Assembly: GCA_947503335.1 (NCBI GenBank)
Contig: CANNCY010000002.1
Location: 124,001-188,000, forward strand
Origin: an uncultured Pseudomonadales bacterium
Lineage (GTDB): Bacteria; Pseudomonadota; Gammaproteobacteria; Pseudomonadales; CANNCY01
Length of the DNA: 64,000 bases
Reading direction: 5' to 3'
Shown: piece by piece, positions 20,651 to 29,590 of the stretch
How positions within the stretch are numbered: position 1 is the first letter of the stretch
Layout of the letters: every line of letters starts with the position of its first letter
Position numbers and translations under genes: made by a program
Notes under the pieces: generated by a model
What the model saw: the letters and a program-made list of their open reading frames with translations, nothing else
Databases searched by the model: none
What the model was told of the DNA's origin: nothing

Positions 20651-22255
20651 TCAGCGATCATCTAAACTCTTGAAGAAGCTCTCGTCTTTCCAGCGAGGGG
20701 CCTTTTCTTGATCAGCTAAATTCTTAGCAATCTCGTAGTTAGCCTTTACAAAGCGTGCAGCTAAGTTGTAATCGATCGGCAGATTAAGATCATCACTCAC
20801 TTTATGATAATGCTTTGCCATAAATGCTTTAGCACCCACTTCGCCTTCACCGCCTTCAGCAGTCAAATCCATAAACAAGAATACGGCAGGAACACCTTCT
20901 TTTACGAACGAAAACTGGTCAGAACGAGCAAAAATATTGGCTGACGGCAACGGGTCAGGAATCAGATTAAAGCCCTGCGATTCGACACCCTTTTGAATCG
21001 CTGTATCCATTGTCGAATGCTCAACACCAAAGGCAACAAGGTTTTGCGCATCGTACGTCAAGATAGGCATGTCTAAGTTAACATTAGCTACGATCTGCTT
21101 GATGGGTACTACAGGGTTCTTAGCTAGATATTCTGAACCAAGCAAGCCCTGCTCTTCGGCAGTAACAGCAGCAAATAGAATTGAGCGCTTAGGGCGAACG
21201 CCTGATTCTTTAAACATACGCGCAACTTCAATCAAGGTCGTAACACCTGACGAGTTATCTAGTGCACCGTTATAGATCTTGTCTTCGCCTTCTTCGGCAT
21301 GATCTTTAACACCCACATGATCAGAGTGCGCTGTTAGCAGCACGTACTCATTTTTTAACTTAGGGTCAGAGCCCTCTAGAACACCTACAACATTGGGGCT
21401 AGTAACCATCGAGTGCTTTGATTCATTCTTAATGTGCGCAGTTACACCCATTGCCCGCCCTTTTACCGGCTCGCTGGTTTCGTGTGCAGCGATAATGGCG
21501 TCGTAATCAAGACCGGCCATTTCAAACAGTTCTTTACTAGCGGCAACACTTAGGCGCGCACCACCCTGTAAAAACTTATCACGCCCGCCTACGCGCCCCT
21601 GCTCGTCACGCCAAAAACTTGATGGCTCGTATACATGCTTACTGCGGCTTTCAAAAGAACGACGTGCTTCGCCCTCGGGTGTACCGATACTGATCCAACC
21701 AATAGCACCACGATCAGCCGCTGCATTGTATCGCTGGTTCGAATAATAAGTGCCTTCTTCACTAGGGAACTGCTTCGGCTTAGCCGATAGCGCCACAACA
21801 ATTTTGCCTTCAACATCAAGGCCTTGGTAATCGCTGTAATCTAACCAGGGCGCATCAATGCCGTAACCTACGAATACTAGGTCACCATGTAGCTCTAGTT
21901 TTTCAGTGCGACTGCTTGGCCAAGTAACCATTTCAGCGCCAAAGGCAAATTCGCGACGTTCACCATTCGCCATCACATGCATATGGCCACTGTCTTTCAC
22001 TAAGGTTGTCTGGCCAAACTCGATGCGCTGAAAATAGCTACCATCGACTGCGGGCTTTACATCAAGTCGCTCAAACTGAGAAGCAATATATAGGCTAGCA
22101 ATTTCATGCCCCTGACTGCCGGTATCTCGCCCCTCTAACAGGTCTGAAGCCAAGAACTCCATATGTGACTTAAATGATGTGGGCGAGTCTGCCAACGCAA
22201 CTGAGGCCGCCAGTGATACGGCTATGCCAAGGGTTTTAACGTGCCTTTTGAGCAT
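20651..22255 (-). CDS. Exported M28-family zinc aminopeptidase
   Basis: A secreted or periplasmic peptidase of 534 residues with a signal peptide (LGIAVSLAASVALA). A PA-like insert lies at roughly 130-260. The M28 metal ligands follow in order: His and Asp in TAHSDHVG, the bridging Asp in GALDNSSG, the catalytic Glu pair in TAEEQGLLGSEYL, Asp in NLDMP, and a final His in KHYHKVSDD. The start is the ATG at 22255, directly before the signal peptide. An upstream reading to 22330 adds 25 residues with no ribosome-binding site. It is divergent from the large operon at 22360 across about 105 bases. Confidence 0.92.
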   Translation of the reverse strand: MLKRHVKTLGIAVSLAASVALADSPTSFKSHMEFLASDLLEGRDTGSQGHEIASLYIASQFERLDVKPAVDGSYFQRIEFGQTTLVKDSGHMHVMANGERREFAFGAEMVTWPSSRTEKLELHGDLVFVGYGIDAPWLDYSDYQGLDVEGKIVVALSAKPKQFPSEEGTYYSNQRYNAAADRGAIGWISIGTPEGEARRSFESRSKHVYEPSSFWRDEQGRVGGRDKFLQGGARLSVAASKELFEMAGLDYDAIIAAHETSEPVKGRAMGVTAHIKNESKHSMVTSPNVVGVLEGSDPKLKNEYVLLTAHSDHVGVKDHAEEGEDKIYNGALDNSSGVTTLIEVARMFKESGVRPKRSILFAAVTAEEQGLLGSEYLAKNPVVPIKQIVANVNLDMPILTYDAQNLVAFGVEHSTMDTAIQKGVESQGFNLIPDPLPSANIFARSDQFSFVKEGVPAVFLFMDLTAEGGEGEVGAKAFMAKHYHKVSDDLNLPIDYNLAARFVKANYEIAKNLADQEKAPRWKDESFFKSLDDR

Positions 22256-22359
22256 GGTGAACAACCTTATAAATATTTTTTTAAAAACTTTGTAATAAAT
22301 CTGCTGTTGAGCTGACTGTATAGATAACACCCCATAGTAAACGCCAAAAAGGAGGCATC

Positions 22360-23619
22360 ATGGGCATCGTCAATCTGCTTGCAAGCGCGCTAATCAATAC
22401 GTCGCTCACATTCGAACCCTGCTTGATCGAAGGTTTTGAGAAACCAGCTCAGTGTGCGGCGGTTAATCTACCCGAAAATACGGTTCAGGTCATTAAAATC
22501 GAAGCTATTGCTAGATCAACAGCCAAGCTTACACCTGTCGTTCTATTAGCCGGCGGGCCCGGTCAGGCAGCTTCTGAGCAAAGCCCAATCGCAAGTAAGG
22601 CACTTAAAGAGGTGCACTACACCCGCGATATTTTACTAATTGACCAGCCAGGCACAGGGCTCAACGACGCAGCTAAGTGCGAGCTACCAATCAATTTTGA
22701 CCAGTGCACCCAATTGGCGGCCTCTAGAGACGAGCTGTCGACCTATCACTATGTTGAGCAACTAGCCTCAACCTTAGACAGAATGGGCATCGACAAAGTC
22801 GCGCTTTGGGGCGGGTCTTATGGCACCTACGTGGCACAGATGTTTGCCCAACTTTACCCCAATCGGGTCGAAAGTATGGTTCTTGATGGTGTTGTCGGGC
22901 TGCAACAAAGCCCTTTTATCATGGGTGGTGAATACCCCGATCAAGCACTTCGTCGCCTATCTAAGATTTGCCATGACCGTGGTAATTGCGATCAACCACT
23001 TCACACGCAAGCACTTGAAGTAATCAATAGCCTAGATGACGAACGTGGCACCCAATTGCGCCACATACTAAGAACCGCTCTATACAGCCCTACGTACGCG
23101 ACATTGATACCTAAGCTATTGGCAGACGCTGCTCAGAATAACGTCACTTTGATCAAACACCTAAACGAAAAGATCAATCAGCCATCGTTCGCAAAAATGT
23201 ATCTTGGTCAAACATTTGCAATTAGCTGTCGCGAATTTATGAATGCAAGCGACGCACAATTAAACGCGTTAAGTAACAATGACAAATTAATTGGCGACCG
23301 ATACTACCGATATTGGCAAGAGCGGTGCGATACCCAAAACTTTGTCAAATCAACGCCGAACTCGTGGAATACGATCAACACACCCACGCTGCTTATCTCG
23401 GGGGCACTTGACCCTATTACGCCAGAACAAGGCGCGCAAGCAGCCGCAGAATATCTTACTAACGTTACTTACATCACTATCGCTGAAGGGGCACACGTCA
23501 ATTCGCATGTAGGATGCATGCCCAAATTAGTAGGCGAGTTTGTCACGCAACATCGCATCCAGTCAGATGAGTGCACACAAGACATCAAGTTACCCCTATT
23601 CATGGAGACTACCCTATGA
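22360..23619 (+). CDS. Alpha/beta hydrolase, tripeptidyl-peptidase/proline-iminopeptidase-like
   Basis: A 419-residue serine hydrolase of the TAP-like branch. GGPGQAASE gives the oxyanion region, and WGGSYGTYVAQ holds the nucleophile serine in GGSYG. ISGALDPITP supplies the acid, and AEGAHVNSHVGC supplies the histidine. The family usually cleaves N-terminal peptides or proline esters. The N-terminus is mildly hydrophobic but lacks a charged n-region, so export is uncertain. AAAGGAGG lies just before the ATG, the best ribosome-binding site in the region, as expected for the first gene of a coupled operon. Its TGA overlaps the next ATG. Confidence 0.87.
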   Translation: MGIVNLLASALINTSLTFEPCLIEGFEKPAQCAAVNLPENTVQVIKIEAIARSTAKLTPVVLLAGGPGQAASEQSPIASKALKEVHYTRDILLIDQPGTGLNDAAKCELPINFDQCTQLAASRDELSTYHYVEQLASTLDRMGIDKVALWGGSYGTYVAQMFAQLYPNRVESMVLDGVVGLQQSPFIMGGEYPDQALRRLSKICHDRGNCDQPLHTQALEVINSLDDERGTQLRHILRTALYSPTYATLIPKLLADAAQNNVTLIKHLNEKINQPSFAKMYLGQTFAISCREFMNASDAQLNALSNNDKLIGDRYYRYWQERCDTQNFVKSTPNSWNTINTPTLLISGALDPITPEQGAQAAAEYLTNVTYITIAEGAHVNSHVGCMPKLVGEFVTQHRIQSDECTQDIKLPLFMETTL

Positions 23620-24332
23620 TCGTCGCCAATCAAGTGTCAAAAAAATACGATAACCTGTTAGCTAATGACCAGCTCAGCTTTGAGTGCAAAACGGGTGAAA
23701 TTACAGGCTTATTAGGCGCCAACGGTGCCGGTAAATCTACGCTACTTAAGACCTTTGCAGGTTTATTAAAACCCTCTAGTGGCTCTTTATCTATCGGCGG
23801 TATCGATGCTGTTAAACAATCGAAAGCAGTGCGACTAAATCTTGGCTTAGTGCTTGGCTTAGAGGGGCTGTATCAACATATGACTGGTCGTCAACAACTT
23901 ACACTAGCGGCCAATCTTTATCAGGTAGACGATATTGACTATGCAGTAGAACGCATTTGCAAACAGCTTGAATTAAACGACTTTATCGATCGCGTACCCA
24001 CTAGCTACTCGACCGGTCAGCGCATGCGCACCTGCTTAGCTAAGGCGCTAGTACATCAACCAAAGTACTTGATACTAGACGAGCCTACCCGCGGGCTAGA
24101 CGTACTCGCCATTGCCCACCTCAGACAAATACTCACGATGTTGCGCAACGAAGGTTGCTGCATTTTGCTATCAAGCCATGTGATGCAAGAGATCGAATCG
24201 ATCTGTGACCGAATTCTGGTTATCGACAAAGGTAGATTGGTCTTTGACGGCGAATCGACAGTATTTCAGCAGCAACAGGGTGAGCCGACTTTAGAGGCGG
24301 CATTTTTAAACTGCGTAAAGGAGGCAGCATGA
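23616..24332 (+). CDS. ABC transporter ATP-binding protein, NatA/CcmA-type
   Basis: The 238-residue nucleotide-binding subunit of an ABC-2 type exporter. Walker A is GANGAGKST at residues 34-42. The signature loop is the variant YSTGQRMR, and Walker B is YLILDEPTRGLDV. The H-loop histidine lies in LLSSHVMQEIE. The ATG at 23616 overlaps the hydrolase stop (ATGA) and has GGAG nine bases upstream. The end overlaps the permease start by four bases. Substrate is not predictable, but NatA-type pairs export ions, drugs or peptides. Confidence 0.93.
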   Translation: MIVANQVSKKYDNLLANDQLSFECKTGEITGLLGANGAGKSTLLKTFAGLLKPSSGSLSIGGIDAVKQSKAVRLNLGLVLGLEGLYQHMTGRQQLTLAANLYQVDDIDYAVERICKQLELNDFIDRVPTSYSTGQRMRTCLAKALVHQPKYLILDEPTRGLDVLAIAHLRQILTMLRNEGCCILLSSHVMQEIESICDRILVIDKGRLVFDGESTVFQQQQGEPTLEAAFLNCVKEAA

Positions 24333-25459
24333 TTAACGAAATTAAATTTTTGGCACTTAAAGAATGGCGCGAACTAATAGGCGATTACCGATCATTGACC
24401 GCCGCTTTTATGTACGTTGCGTTAGGCCCCGCATTACTGTTTATGCTAGCGAGCAAGTGGGTCGCTAACGTCGATGCCGAGCCTAATCTAGATATCGCAG
24501 TAATTGAGCACAATATTGCTGCTCGTATCGTCAGTCATATCGAGCTAAACGGGCACACTGCCTCTATCATTTCAGAATCACAAAGAGATCAGTTTGATCT
24601 TGTTATCGAAGCGCGTAATAAGCCTCATTCTAACGGTGTGCATCTATATCTGTCAGGCGCTGCAAGTAGCGATGCTAAGAGCAAGCAGCTAACAGCCGCT
24701 CAAAGCTTAATAAATCAGTTTGTGCACCAAGAGAATAGATTCGCCCAGGCATCAAGCACTTCAACAACCTTTGAGCCCGCGATTACCCTGTCTATTCACA
24801 CGCATGATGCATTCAATGCTCAGCAGCTATCACTTCTGCGCTCATTGATGATTTTCATTCTAATGGCTCCTTTTGTGATTACTCTTGCATTCGTAAGCGA
24901 TACATTAGGGGGCGAGCGCGAACGCGGCGCGTTAGCACAAACCAGTCTTATGCCAGTGTCATCTGCCAGTATTGTTTTAGCAAAGTATTTGGCTGGCGTT
25001 GCGATGGGCCTGATCGGCACCTTCGCCACCCTGTCACTGGGTCTTTGGTTAATCGGCGATCTACCCTTATACAAGCTTGGTTTTAGCCTGCAAATAACCC
25101 CTGTCACGATCGTGGCAGCAATTGCTTGGCTAACGCCCTTTGTAGCACTGATCGTGGCGTTGCAGATGTTCATCGCGATGACCGCTGCAAGCTTTAAAGA
25201 GAGCCAAAATTATCTATCAATGTTAAGCTTTGCACCGATGCTGTCTGTATTCATGAACGATAAGGTTGAAGGCTTAGCACTGGGTCATTGGATACCCTTA
25301 GTTCAGCAACAAAAGGGGTTAATGGCGTTATTTTCTGAGCAGGCTATTAACTGGCAATATTGCATGGTTGCCGCCGTTGTATGCTTGTCACTTGCAGCTG
25401 CTGCGCTACTAGTAGTAAACCGCGAACTACAATCAGAGAAACTCGCCCAATTTATATGA
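24329..25459 (+). CDS. ABC-2 type transporter permease, NatB-like
   Basis: The membrane partner of the preceding ATPase, 376 residues. One helix near the N-terminus is followed by a long periplasmic domain (about residues 50-170). Five helices then follow, with the ABC-2 motif GGERERGALAQTSLMPVS before the second one. This is the NatB/YhaP plan. The start and end both overlap neighbouring genes by four bases, so synthesis of both subunits and the sigma factor is translationally linked. The hydrolase upstream could process the exported molecule, which is inference from context only. Confidence 0.9.
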   Translation: MINEIKFLALKEWRELIGDYRSLTAAFMYVALGPALLFMLASKWVANVDAEPNLDIAVIEHNIAARIVSHIELNGHTASIISESQRDQFDLVIEARNKPHSNGVHLYLSGAASSDAKSKQLTAAQSLINQFVHQENRFAQASSTSTTFEPAITLSIHTHDAFNAQQLSLLRSLMIFILMAPFVITLAFVSDTLGGERERGALAQTSLMPVSSASIVLAKYLAGVAMGLIGTFATLSLGLWLIGDLPLYKLGFSLQITPVTIVAAIAWLTPFVALIVALQMFIAMTAASFKESQNYLSMLSFAPMLSVFMNDKVEGLALGHWIPLVQQQKGLMALFSEQAINWQYCMVAAVVCLSLAAAALLVVNRELQSEKLAQFI

Positions 25460-25962
25460 GTCTACTGCAACGATGGCGCACTAAGAATGCGTTAGAAGCT
25501 GAGCTAAAAAAGCAACTGCCGATGCTGTCGCGTATCGTGGCTAGTTACGAAGCAGATGCAGATCTACAGCAAGAGCTGCTGCAAGAGGTAGTTGTAGCAG
25601 CTTGGCAGGCAAGTAGCCAATTTGAAGGGCGCGCTAAAGCGAAAACATTCTTTGCACGTATCGCACACAACCGCTGTGTCACTCATATTGACACTGCAGT
25701 ACGTAAGCCTCAATGGAGCGGCGGTGAAGACCCTGAAGCCATCGTGTCTTACGACAGCGATAAAGCCCTTCAGCTTGAAGCACTGCAGAAACAGATCAGG
25801 TCGTTACCTCTGCAGCAACGTCAGATCATGACATTGTTTTTAGAAGGCTTTAGCTACAACGAGATTGCACAGGTTTGCGATATAAAATCGTCAAACGTTG
25901 GCGTGATTATCAACCGTACTAAACAATCGCTAACAGAATTTTTTAACGAGGATCATCGATAA
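25456..25962 (+). CDS. ECF sigma-70 family RNA polymerase sigma factor
   Basis: A 168-residue group IV sigma factor. Region 2 spans about residues 22-85 (ADLQQELLQEVVVAAWQ, FFARIAHNRCVTHID). Region 4 spans about 108-160 (LPLQQRQIMTLFLEGFSYNEIAQVCDI, VGVIINRTKQSL). The ATG at 25456 overlaps the permease stop. An earlier reading at 25360 runs inside the permease and is not real. It overlaps the following membrane-protein gene by one base, the usual layout of a sigma factor and its anti-sigma. Autoregulation of this operon is a reasonable guess; no promoter could be assigned. Confidence 0.9.
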   Translation: MSLLQRWRTKNALEAELKKQLPMLSRIVASYEADADLQQELLQEVVVAAWQASSQFEGRAKAKTFFARIAHNRCVTHIDTAVRKPQWSGGEDPEAIVSYDSDKALQLEALQKQIRSLPLQQRQIMTLFLEGFSYNEIAQVCDIKSSNVGVIINRTKQSLTEFFNEDHR

Positions 25963-26531
25963 TGGATATCCAACAACTTTGGCAAACGCAACAGGTCAAC
26001 GCATCAGTTGAAGAACTGATCGCCCAGGCTAAACGCAGGCAAACCCGTATGGCTTTGCTGATGCTATTAGATATCGCCATCTGGGCTGGTTCTGTTGTGT
26101 TTGGCGCGCTGTTCATTCGTGAAAACGCCGCACCCACAAGCTTTGCTATTGGCCTATTTATAATATTCAGTGTCAGCATCGCTACTGCCTATATGGCTTG
26201 GGTACGCGCCAATACCTGGGGGGCTGATAGCCTTAGCCCAAGAGGTTTAATCACTCTAATGATTCGCCGTGCTAAGGCGGGTAAGCAAGTGGTTACGGCT
26301 TGTTACGTGACCTATCTAATCATGGTTATGGGTATCTTGCTTATCGAAGCGATCATCTACGGTTCAATGCCCATATTTAGCTTACTGCGCATCAGCTTTA
26401 TTGCATCATTTGGCGTGGTGATCGTTGTCGTCGGCGAATGGTATCGTGCTAAGCAAAAGAAGGTAATTGCTAATTTAACCTCACGCCTTGCACAGCTTGA
26501 AGACAATCTTAATGAGCCGAACAATGACTAA
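25962..26531 (+). CDS. Small membrane protein, possible anti-sigma factor
   Basis: A 189-residue protein with a short N-terminal cytoplasmic helix (IQQLWQTQQVNASVEELIAQAKRRQ). Four predicted membrane helices follow at about 30-50, 58-78, 110-130 and 138-158, then a charged C-terminal coiled-coil-like tail. It is not a recognised family. The N-terminal segment before helix 1, and the position directly after an ECF sigma gene (TAATG overlap), resemble small membrane anti-sigma factors that hold the sigma by a cytoplasmic tail. No HxxxCxxC zinc motif is present, so this is an inference from context. Confidence 0.7.
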   Translation: MDIQQLWQTQQVNASVEELIAQAKRRQTRMALLMLLDIAIWAGSVVFGALFIRENAAPTSFAIGLFIIFSVSIATAYMAWVRANTWGADSLSPRGLITLMIRRAKAGKQVVTACYVTYLIMVMGILLIEAIIYGSMPIFSLLRISFIASFGVVIVVVGEWYRAKQKKVIANLTSRLAQLEDNLNEPNND

Positions 26532-27282
26532 GTTAACACTAGCCGACTGGCTAGCTGCTGAACCCTTTACACTAAGCCTAAGTGCTGGGTTCTTCGGTTT
26601 TTTCGCTCACGCTGGTCTCTTGTGCGCGCTAGACGAAGCGGGCCTTGCCCCAGCAAAGGTAACAGGTGCAAGTGCCGGCGCGTTAGCAGGTGGTTTATAT
26701 GCGTCAGGAAAGTATCCCGAACAAATAAGAGACCTTTTCTTATCGCTAAAACGCGAAGAGTTTTGGGATCCTGGTCTTGGGCTTGGGTTACTGAAAGGTG
26801 ATCTGTTTCAAAAGGTGCTAGAACGCGAAACTGGCAGTATTCAAATTGAAGCTGCCTCTACGCCGTTTGTCGCATCCATATACAATCTCAATACAAAGCA
26901 GGTCGAAACGCCTATAACAGGTAACCTCGCTAGTCTAATACGAGCCAGTTGCACTATTCCCGTGCTATTGCAGCCAGTCAAACTTAACGGCCAACGCTAT
27001 ATCGACGGCGGCGTAACCGACCGTTGGGCCTTAGCAGCAACCAAGCCAGGCGAGCGAGTGTTTTATCACCACATTGTTAGTCGTAGCCCATGGCGTAAAA
27101 AGACCGACCCCGCACTAAGCATCCCTTTACGTGATAATCTTAGCGCACTGGCGATTCATAACTTGCCTCGTAGCGGCCCGTTTAAACTAGAACGTGGCCC
27201 ACAAATATTTGAGTTAGCGCTAAACCAAGCGCGTATCGCCCTATCTAAAGAGTGGACAAATGAACAACACCTCTATGTCTAG
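26524..27282 (+). CDS. Patatin-like phospholipase
   Basis: A 252-residue patatin-fold acyl hydrolase. The oxyanion region is SLSAGFFGFFAHAG, in place of the usual GGGxxG, which is somewhat degenerate. The nucleophile is Ser50 in GASAG, and the catalytic Asp lies in YIDGGVTDR. These form the Ser-Asp dyad that cleaves ester bonds of membrane lipids. No signal peptide is seen, so it is probably cytoplasmic. The ATG at 26524 overlaps the previous stop by eight bases, and its own end overlaps the MsbA-like gene by 23. The juxtaposition with a lipid exporter suggests membrane-lipid remodelling. Confidence 0.88.
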   Translation: MTKLTLADWLAAEPFTLSLSAGFFGFFAHAGLLCALDEAGLAPAKVTGASAGALAGGLYASGKYPEQIRDLFLSLKREEFWDPGLGLGLLKGDLFQKVLERETGSIQIEAASTPFVASIYNLNTKQVETPITGNLASLIRASCTIPVLLQPVKLNGQRYIDGGVTDRWALAATKPGERVFYHHIVSRSPWRKKTDPALSIPLRDNLSALAIHNLPRSGPFKLERGPQIFELALNQARIALSKEWTNEQHLYV

Positions 27283-29002
27283 CAGCGCAATTTACTGGCG
27301 CCTTATTAGTTATTTAAAAGATGTTCGAGGCGCCGCCGCACTATGTGTGTTAGGCATCGCCATATTCGCCTCTAGCTTGCCGATCTTGGCCGACTTTGCC
27401 GGTGAGGTAATGCTATTCATCAACAATAAAGACCCTCGTGGCCAAATCTACCTACCTGTTTTTATATGCGGCGTGTTCGCCATGCGCGCCGTTGGCACGA
27501 TGATGGATACCTATTTTAATGCTGTCGTTGCGCAAAGTGTTGTACATCGCTTACGTACCCAAATGTTTGATCGACTACTGCTAACGCCGGCGTCAACACT
27601 GGCCAACAAACCCAAAGGTGATCTAATTGCTAGCATCACCTACAACACCGAACAGGTCATCGCCGCCGTTACCGACGCAGTACGCATACTCATTCGCGAA
27701 GGTTTTACCGTGATTGGCTTATTCGGTTACATCATCTACCTAAACTGGAAGCTAACGATCGTGTTCTTCGTTATCATTCCTGTACTTGCGGTGATTGTAA
27801 AATGGGCGAGTAAAAAACTTCGCACCTTTGCCGAACGTATTCAATCGGGCTTTGGCGAAGTCGCCCAAGTGAGCGATGAGTTCGCCAAAGGTTGGCCTGT
27901 TATTCGAATCTTTGGTGGTAACCGCTATGAAAGCGACCGCTTTGCCATCGCCAGCGAGCATATCCGCCTCAATCAGCTTCGTTTAGCTAAGGTTCAGTCG
28001 ATCGCTACGCCCGTTAGTCAATTTACTGTAGCAGCAGCTGTATCGTTGATCATATATCTAATTTTTTCGCCGTTCATCATGGACACCACCTCGAGCGAAA
28101 ATTTAATTAGCTACATTACCGCTGCAGCGCTATTACCCAAAGCTATTAAACAACTAGCTGACGTTAACGCAAAAATTCAGCGCGGTGTAGCCGCTTCAGC
28201 GACCATCTTTGACACTATTGACGCACCGATAGAACAAGACCACGGCACGCAGACAGTCGAACGCTTTAATGGCGGTATCGAGCTAAGAAATCTAAGCTTT
28301 GCTTACGATCAAAGCACACCCGTGTTGCGCAATTTAGACCTAACGATCAAACCCGGCGAGACCGTTGCATTGGTGGGCCGTTCAGGTTCGGGCAAATCAA
28401 CGCTTGTAAATCTGTTGCCGCGCTTCTTTGAGGCGACCGACGGTGACATTTTGATCGATGGCACACCAATCAGTCAGCTACCACTTGCTACGCTGCGCCG
28501 CCAAATAAGTTTTGTGTCACAGCAGGTAACGTTGTTTCACGACACCATCAAGCACAACATCGCCTATGGCGAACTAGCTAACAAAACCGATGAACAGATT
28601 AGAGCTGCCGCTGAAATGGCTTATGCCACCGAGTTTATCGACGCCCTCGATGATGGCTTTGACACCATGATGGGTGACGACGGGTCGGGCTTAAGTGGTG
28701 GGCAGAAACAGCGTATTGCTATTGCTAGAGCCATGTTAAAAGACGCACCCATTTTAATCTTAGACGAGGCCACATCGGCACTTGATAACCAAAGTGAGGT
28801 GTACATTCAAAAAGCCTTAGAAGGTATTATGGGCTCACGCACAACCTTAGTCATCGCCCACCGTCTGAGTACTGTCGAAAACGCTGACCGTATCTTAGTA
28901 ATGGAGCAAGGCCAAATCATCGAACAAGGTACCCACACTGAATTGCTAGCGAAGAATGGCCTATATGCTACGCTTCACTCACAGGGTTTTGAGGATTCGT
29001 GA
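27260..29002 (+). CDS. MsbA-like lipid A/phospholipid export ABC transporter
   Basis: A half-transporter of 580 residues (E. coli MsbA 582). The first 300 residues form a six-helix ABC exporter domain. Then come the nucleotide-binding motifs: Walker A GRSGSGKST from residue 373, LSGGQKQR, and Walker B ILILDEATSALD. The H-loop is in VIAHRLSTVENADR. The overall sequence resembles MsbA closely, including FVSQQVTLFHDTIKHNIAYG. In E. coli msbA is coupled to lpxK; here lpxK is absent and the neighbours are a patatin and an HD protein. So it may be the main MsbA or a specialised paralogue, and the window cannot tell. A second possible start is the ATG at 27275. Confidence 0.88.
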   Translation: MNNTSMSSSAIYWRLISYLKDVRGAAALCVLGIAIFASSLPILADFAGEVMLFINNKDPRGQIYLPVFICGVFAMRAVGTMMDTYFNAVVAQSVVHRLRTQMFDRLLLTPASTLANKPKGDLIASITYNTEQVIAAVTDAVRILIREGFTVIGLFGYIIYLNWKLTIVFFVIIPVLAVIVKWASKKLRTFAERIQSGFGEVAQVSDEFAKGWPVIRIFGGNRYESDRFAIASEHIRLNQLRLAKVQSIATPVSQFTVAAAVSLIIYLIFSPFIMDTTSSENLISYITAAALLPKAIKQLADVNAKIQRGVAASATIFDTIDAPIEQDHGTQTVERFNGGIELRNLSFAYDQSTPVLRNLDLTIKPGETVALVGRSGSGKSTLVNLLPRFFEATDGDILIDGTPISQLPLATLRRQISFVSQQVTLFHDTIKHNIAYGELANKTDEQIRAAAEMAYATEFIDALDDGFDTMMGDDGSGLSGGQKQRIAIARAMLKDAPILILDEATSALDNQSEVYIQKALEGIMGSRTTLVIAHRLSTVENADRILVMEQGQIIEQGTHTELLAKNGLYATLHSQGFEDS

Positions 29003-29532
29003 TGAGCCAAACACCGCTTTTAGACGAAATACTAAGCGATTGGGCCGAGTTAATTGGCGACGACTTTCAAGGTTATCTTAATCATTGCCGTCGCATGTCT
29101 CTGTGTTGTATACAGCTGCACGACTGCACTGATGACGACGTCAAAAAAATTCAAATCGCCGCGGCCTTTCATGATCTAGGCATCTGGATCGAAGACACCG
29201 TCGATTACATCGGCCCTTCGGTACCACCAGCCATCGAGTATCTAAAAACAAACGGCCTGCAAGACTGGTCTGAAGAAATCGAACTGATGATTACCGAGCA
29301 TCATAAGATCACCGAGTACTGCAGCAACCAATACCCGCTGGTCGAGGTATTTCGCAAGGGTGATCTCGTTGACTTTACCGGCGGTATGATTCGTCACGGT
29401 ATTAGCCAATCATTTATCAAAGATCTTAAGTTGCGCTACCCCAACGCAGGCTTTCACAAAATGCTCGCCAAACGCGCTGGCAAATGGTTTTTAAAGCACC
29501 CATTGAACCCTGCACCGATGATGAAATGGTAG
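29002..29532 (+). CDS. HD-domain phosphohydrolase
   Basis: A 176-residue metal-dependent HD-superfamily protein. His28 in LNHCRRM, the HD pair at 57-58 in AAAFHDLGIW, and ITEHHKI followed by a late FRKGDLVDF give the ligand set. The substrate (nucleotide, phosphate ester or second messenger) is not evident. The ATG at 29002 shares its first base with the preceding stop. GAGG lies seven bases upstream. A GTG three bases earlier is possible. It is the last gene of the operon, with an intrinsic terminator 25 bases on. Confidence 0.87.
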   Translation: MSQTPLLDEILSDWAELIGDDFQGYLNHCRRMSLCCIQLHDCTDDDVKKIQIAAAFHDLGIWIEDTVDYIGPSVPPAIEYLKTNGLQDWSEEIELMITEHHKITEYCSNQYPLVEVFRKGDLVDFTGGMIRHGISQSFIKDLKLRYPNAGFHKMLAKRAGKWFLKHPLNPAPMMKW

Positions 29533-29556
29533 TTCAGCTCTCAAAACGATAGACAC

Positions 29557-29585
29557 AAAAAAGGCGCGTTAACAGCGCCTTTTTT
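29557..29585. terminator. Bidirectional intrinsic terminator closing the eight-gene operon
   Basis: AAAAAAGGCGC and GCGCCTTTTTT (29557-29567 and 29575-29585) pair around a short loop, with A- and T-runs on both sides. It sits between the convergent HD gene and lipA and can serve both. Confidence 0.85.
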
Positions 29586-29590
29586 TATAA

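Noticed and set aside
25360-25455. Extended N-terminus of the ECF sigma factor
   Set aside because: It lies inside the ABC permease gene, and the ATG at 25456 gives the normal sigma-factor length.
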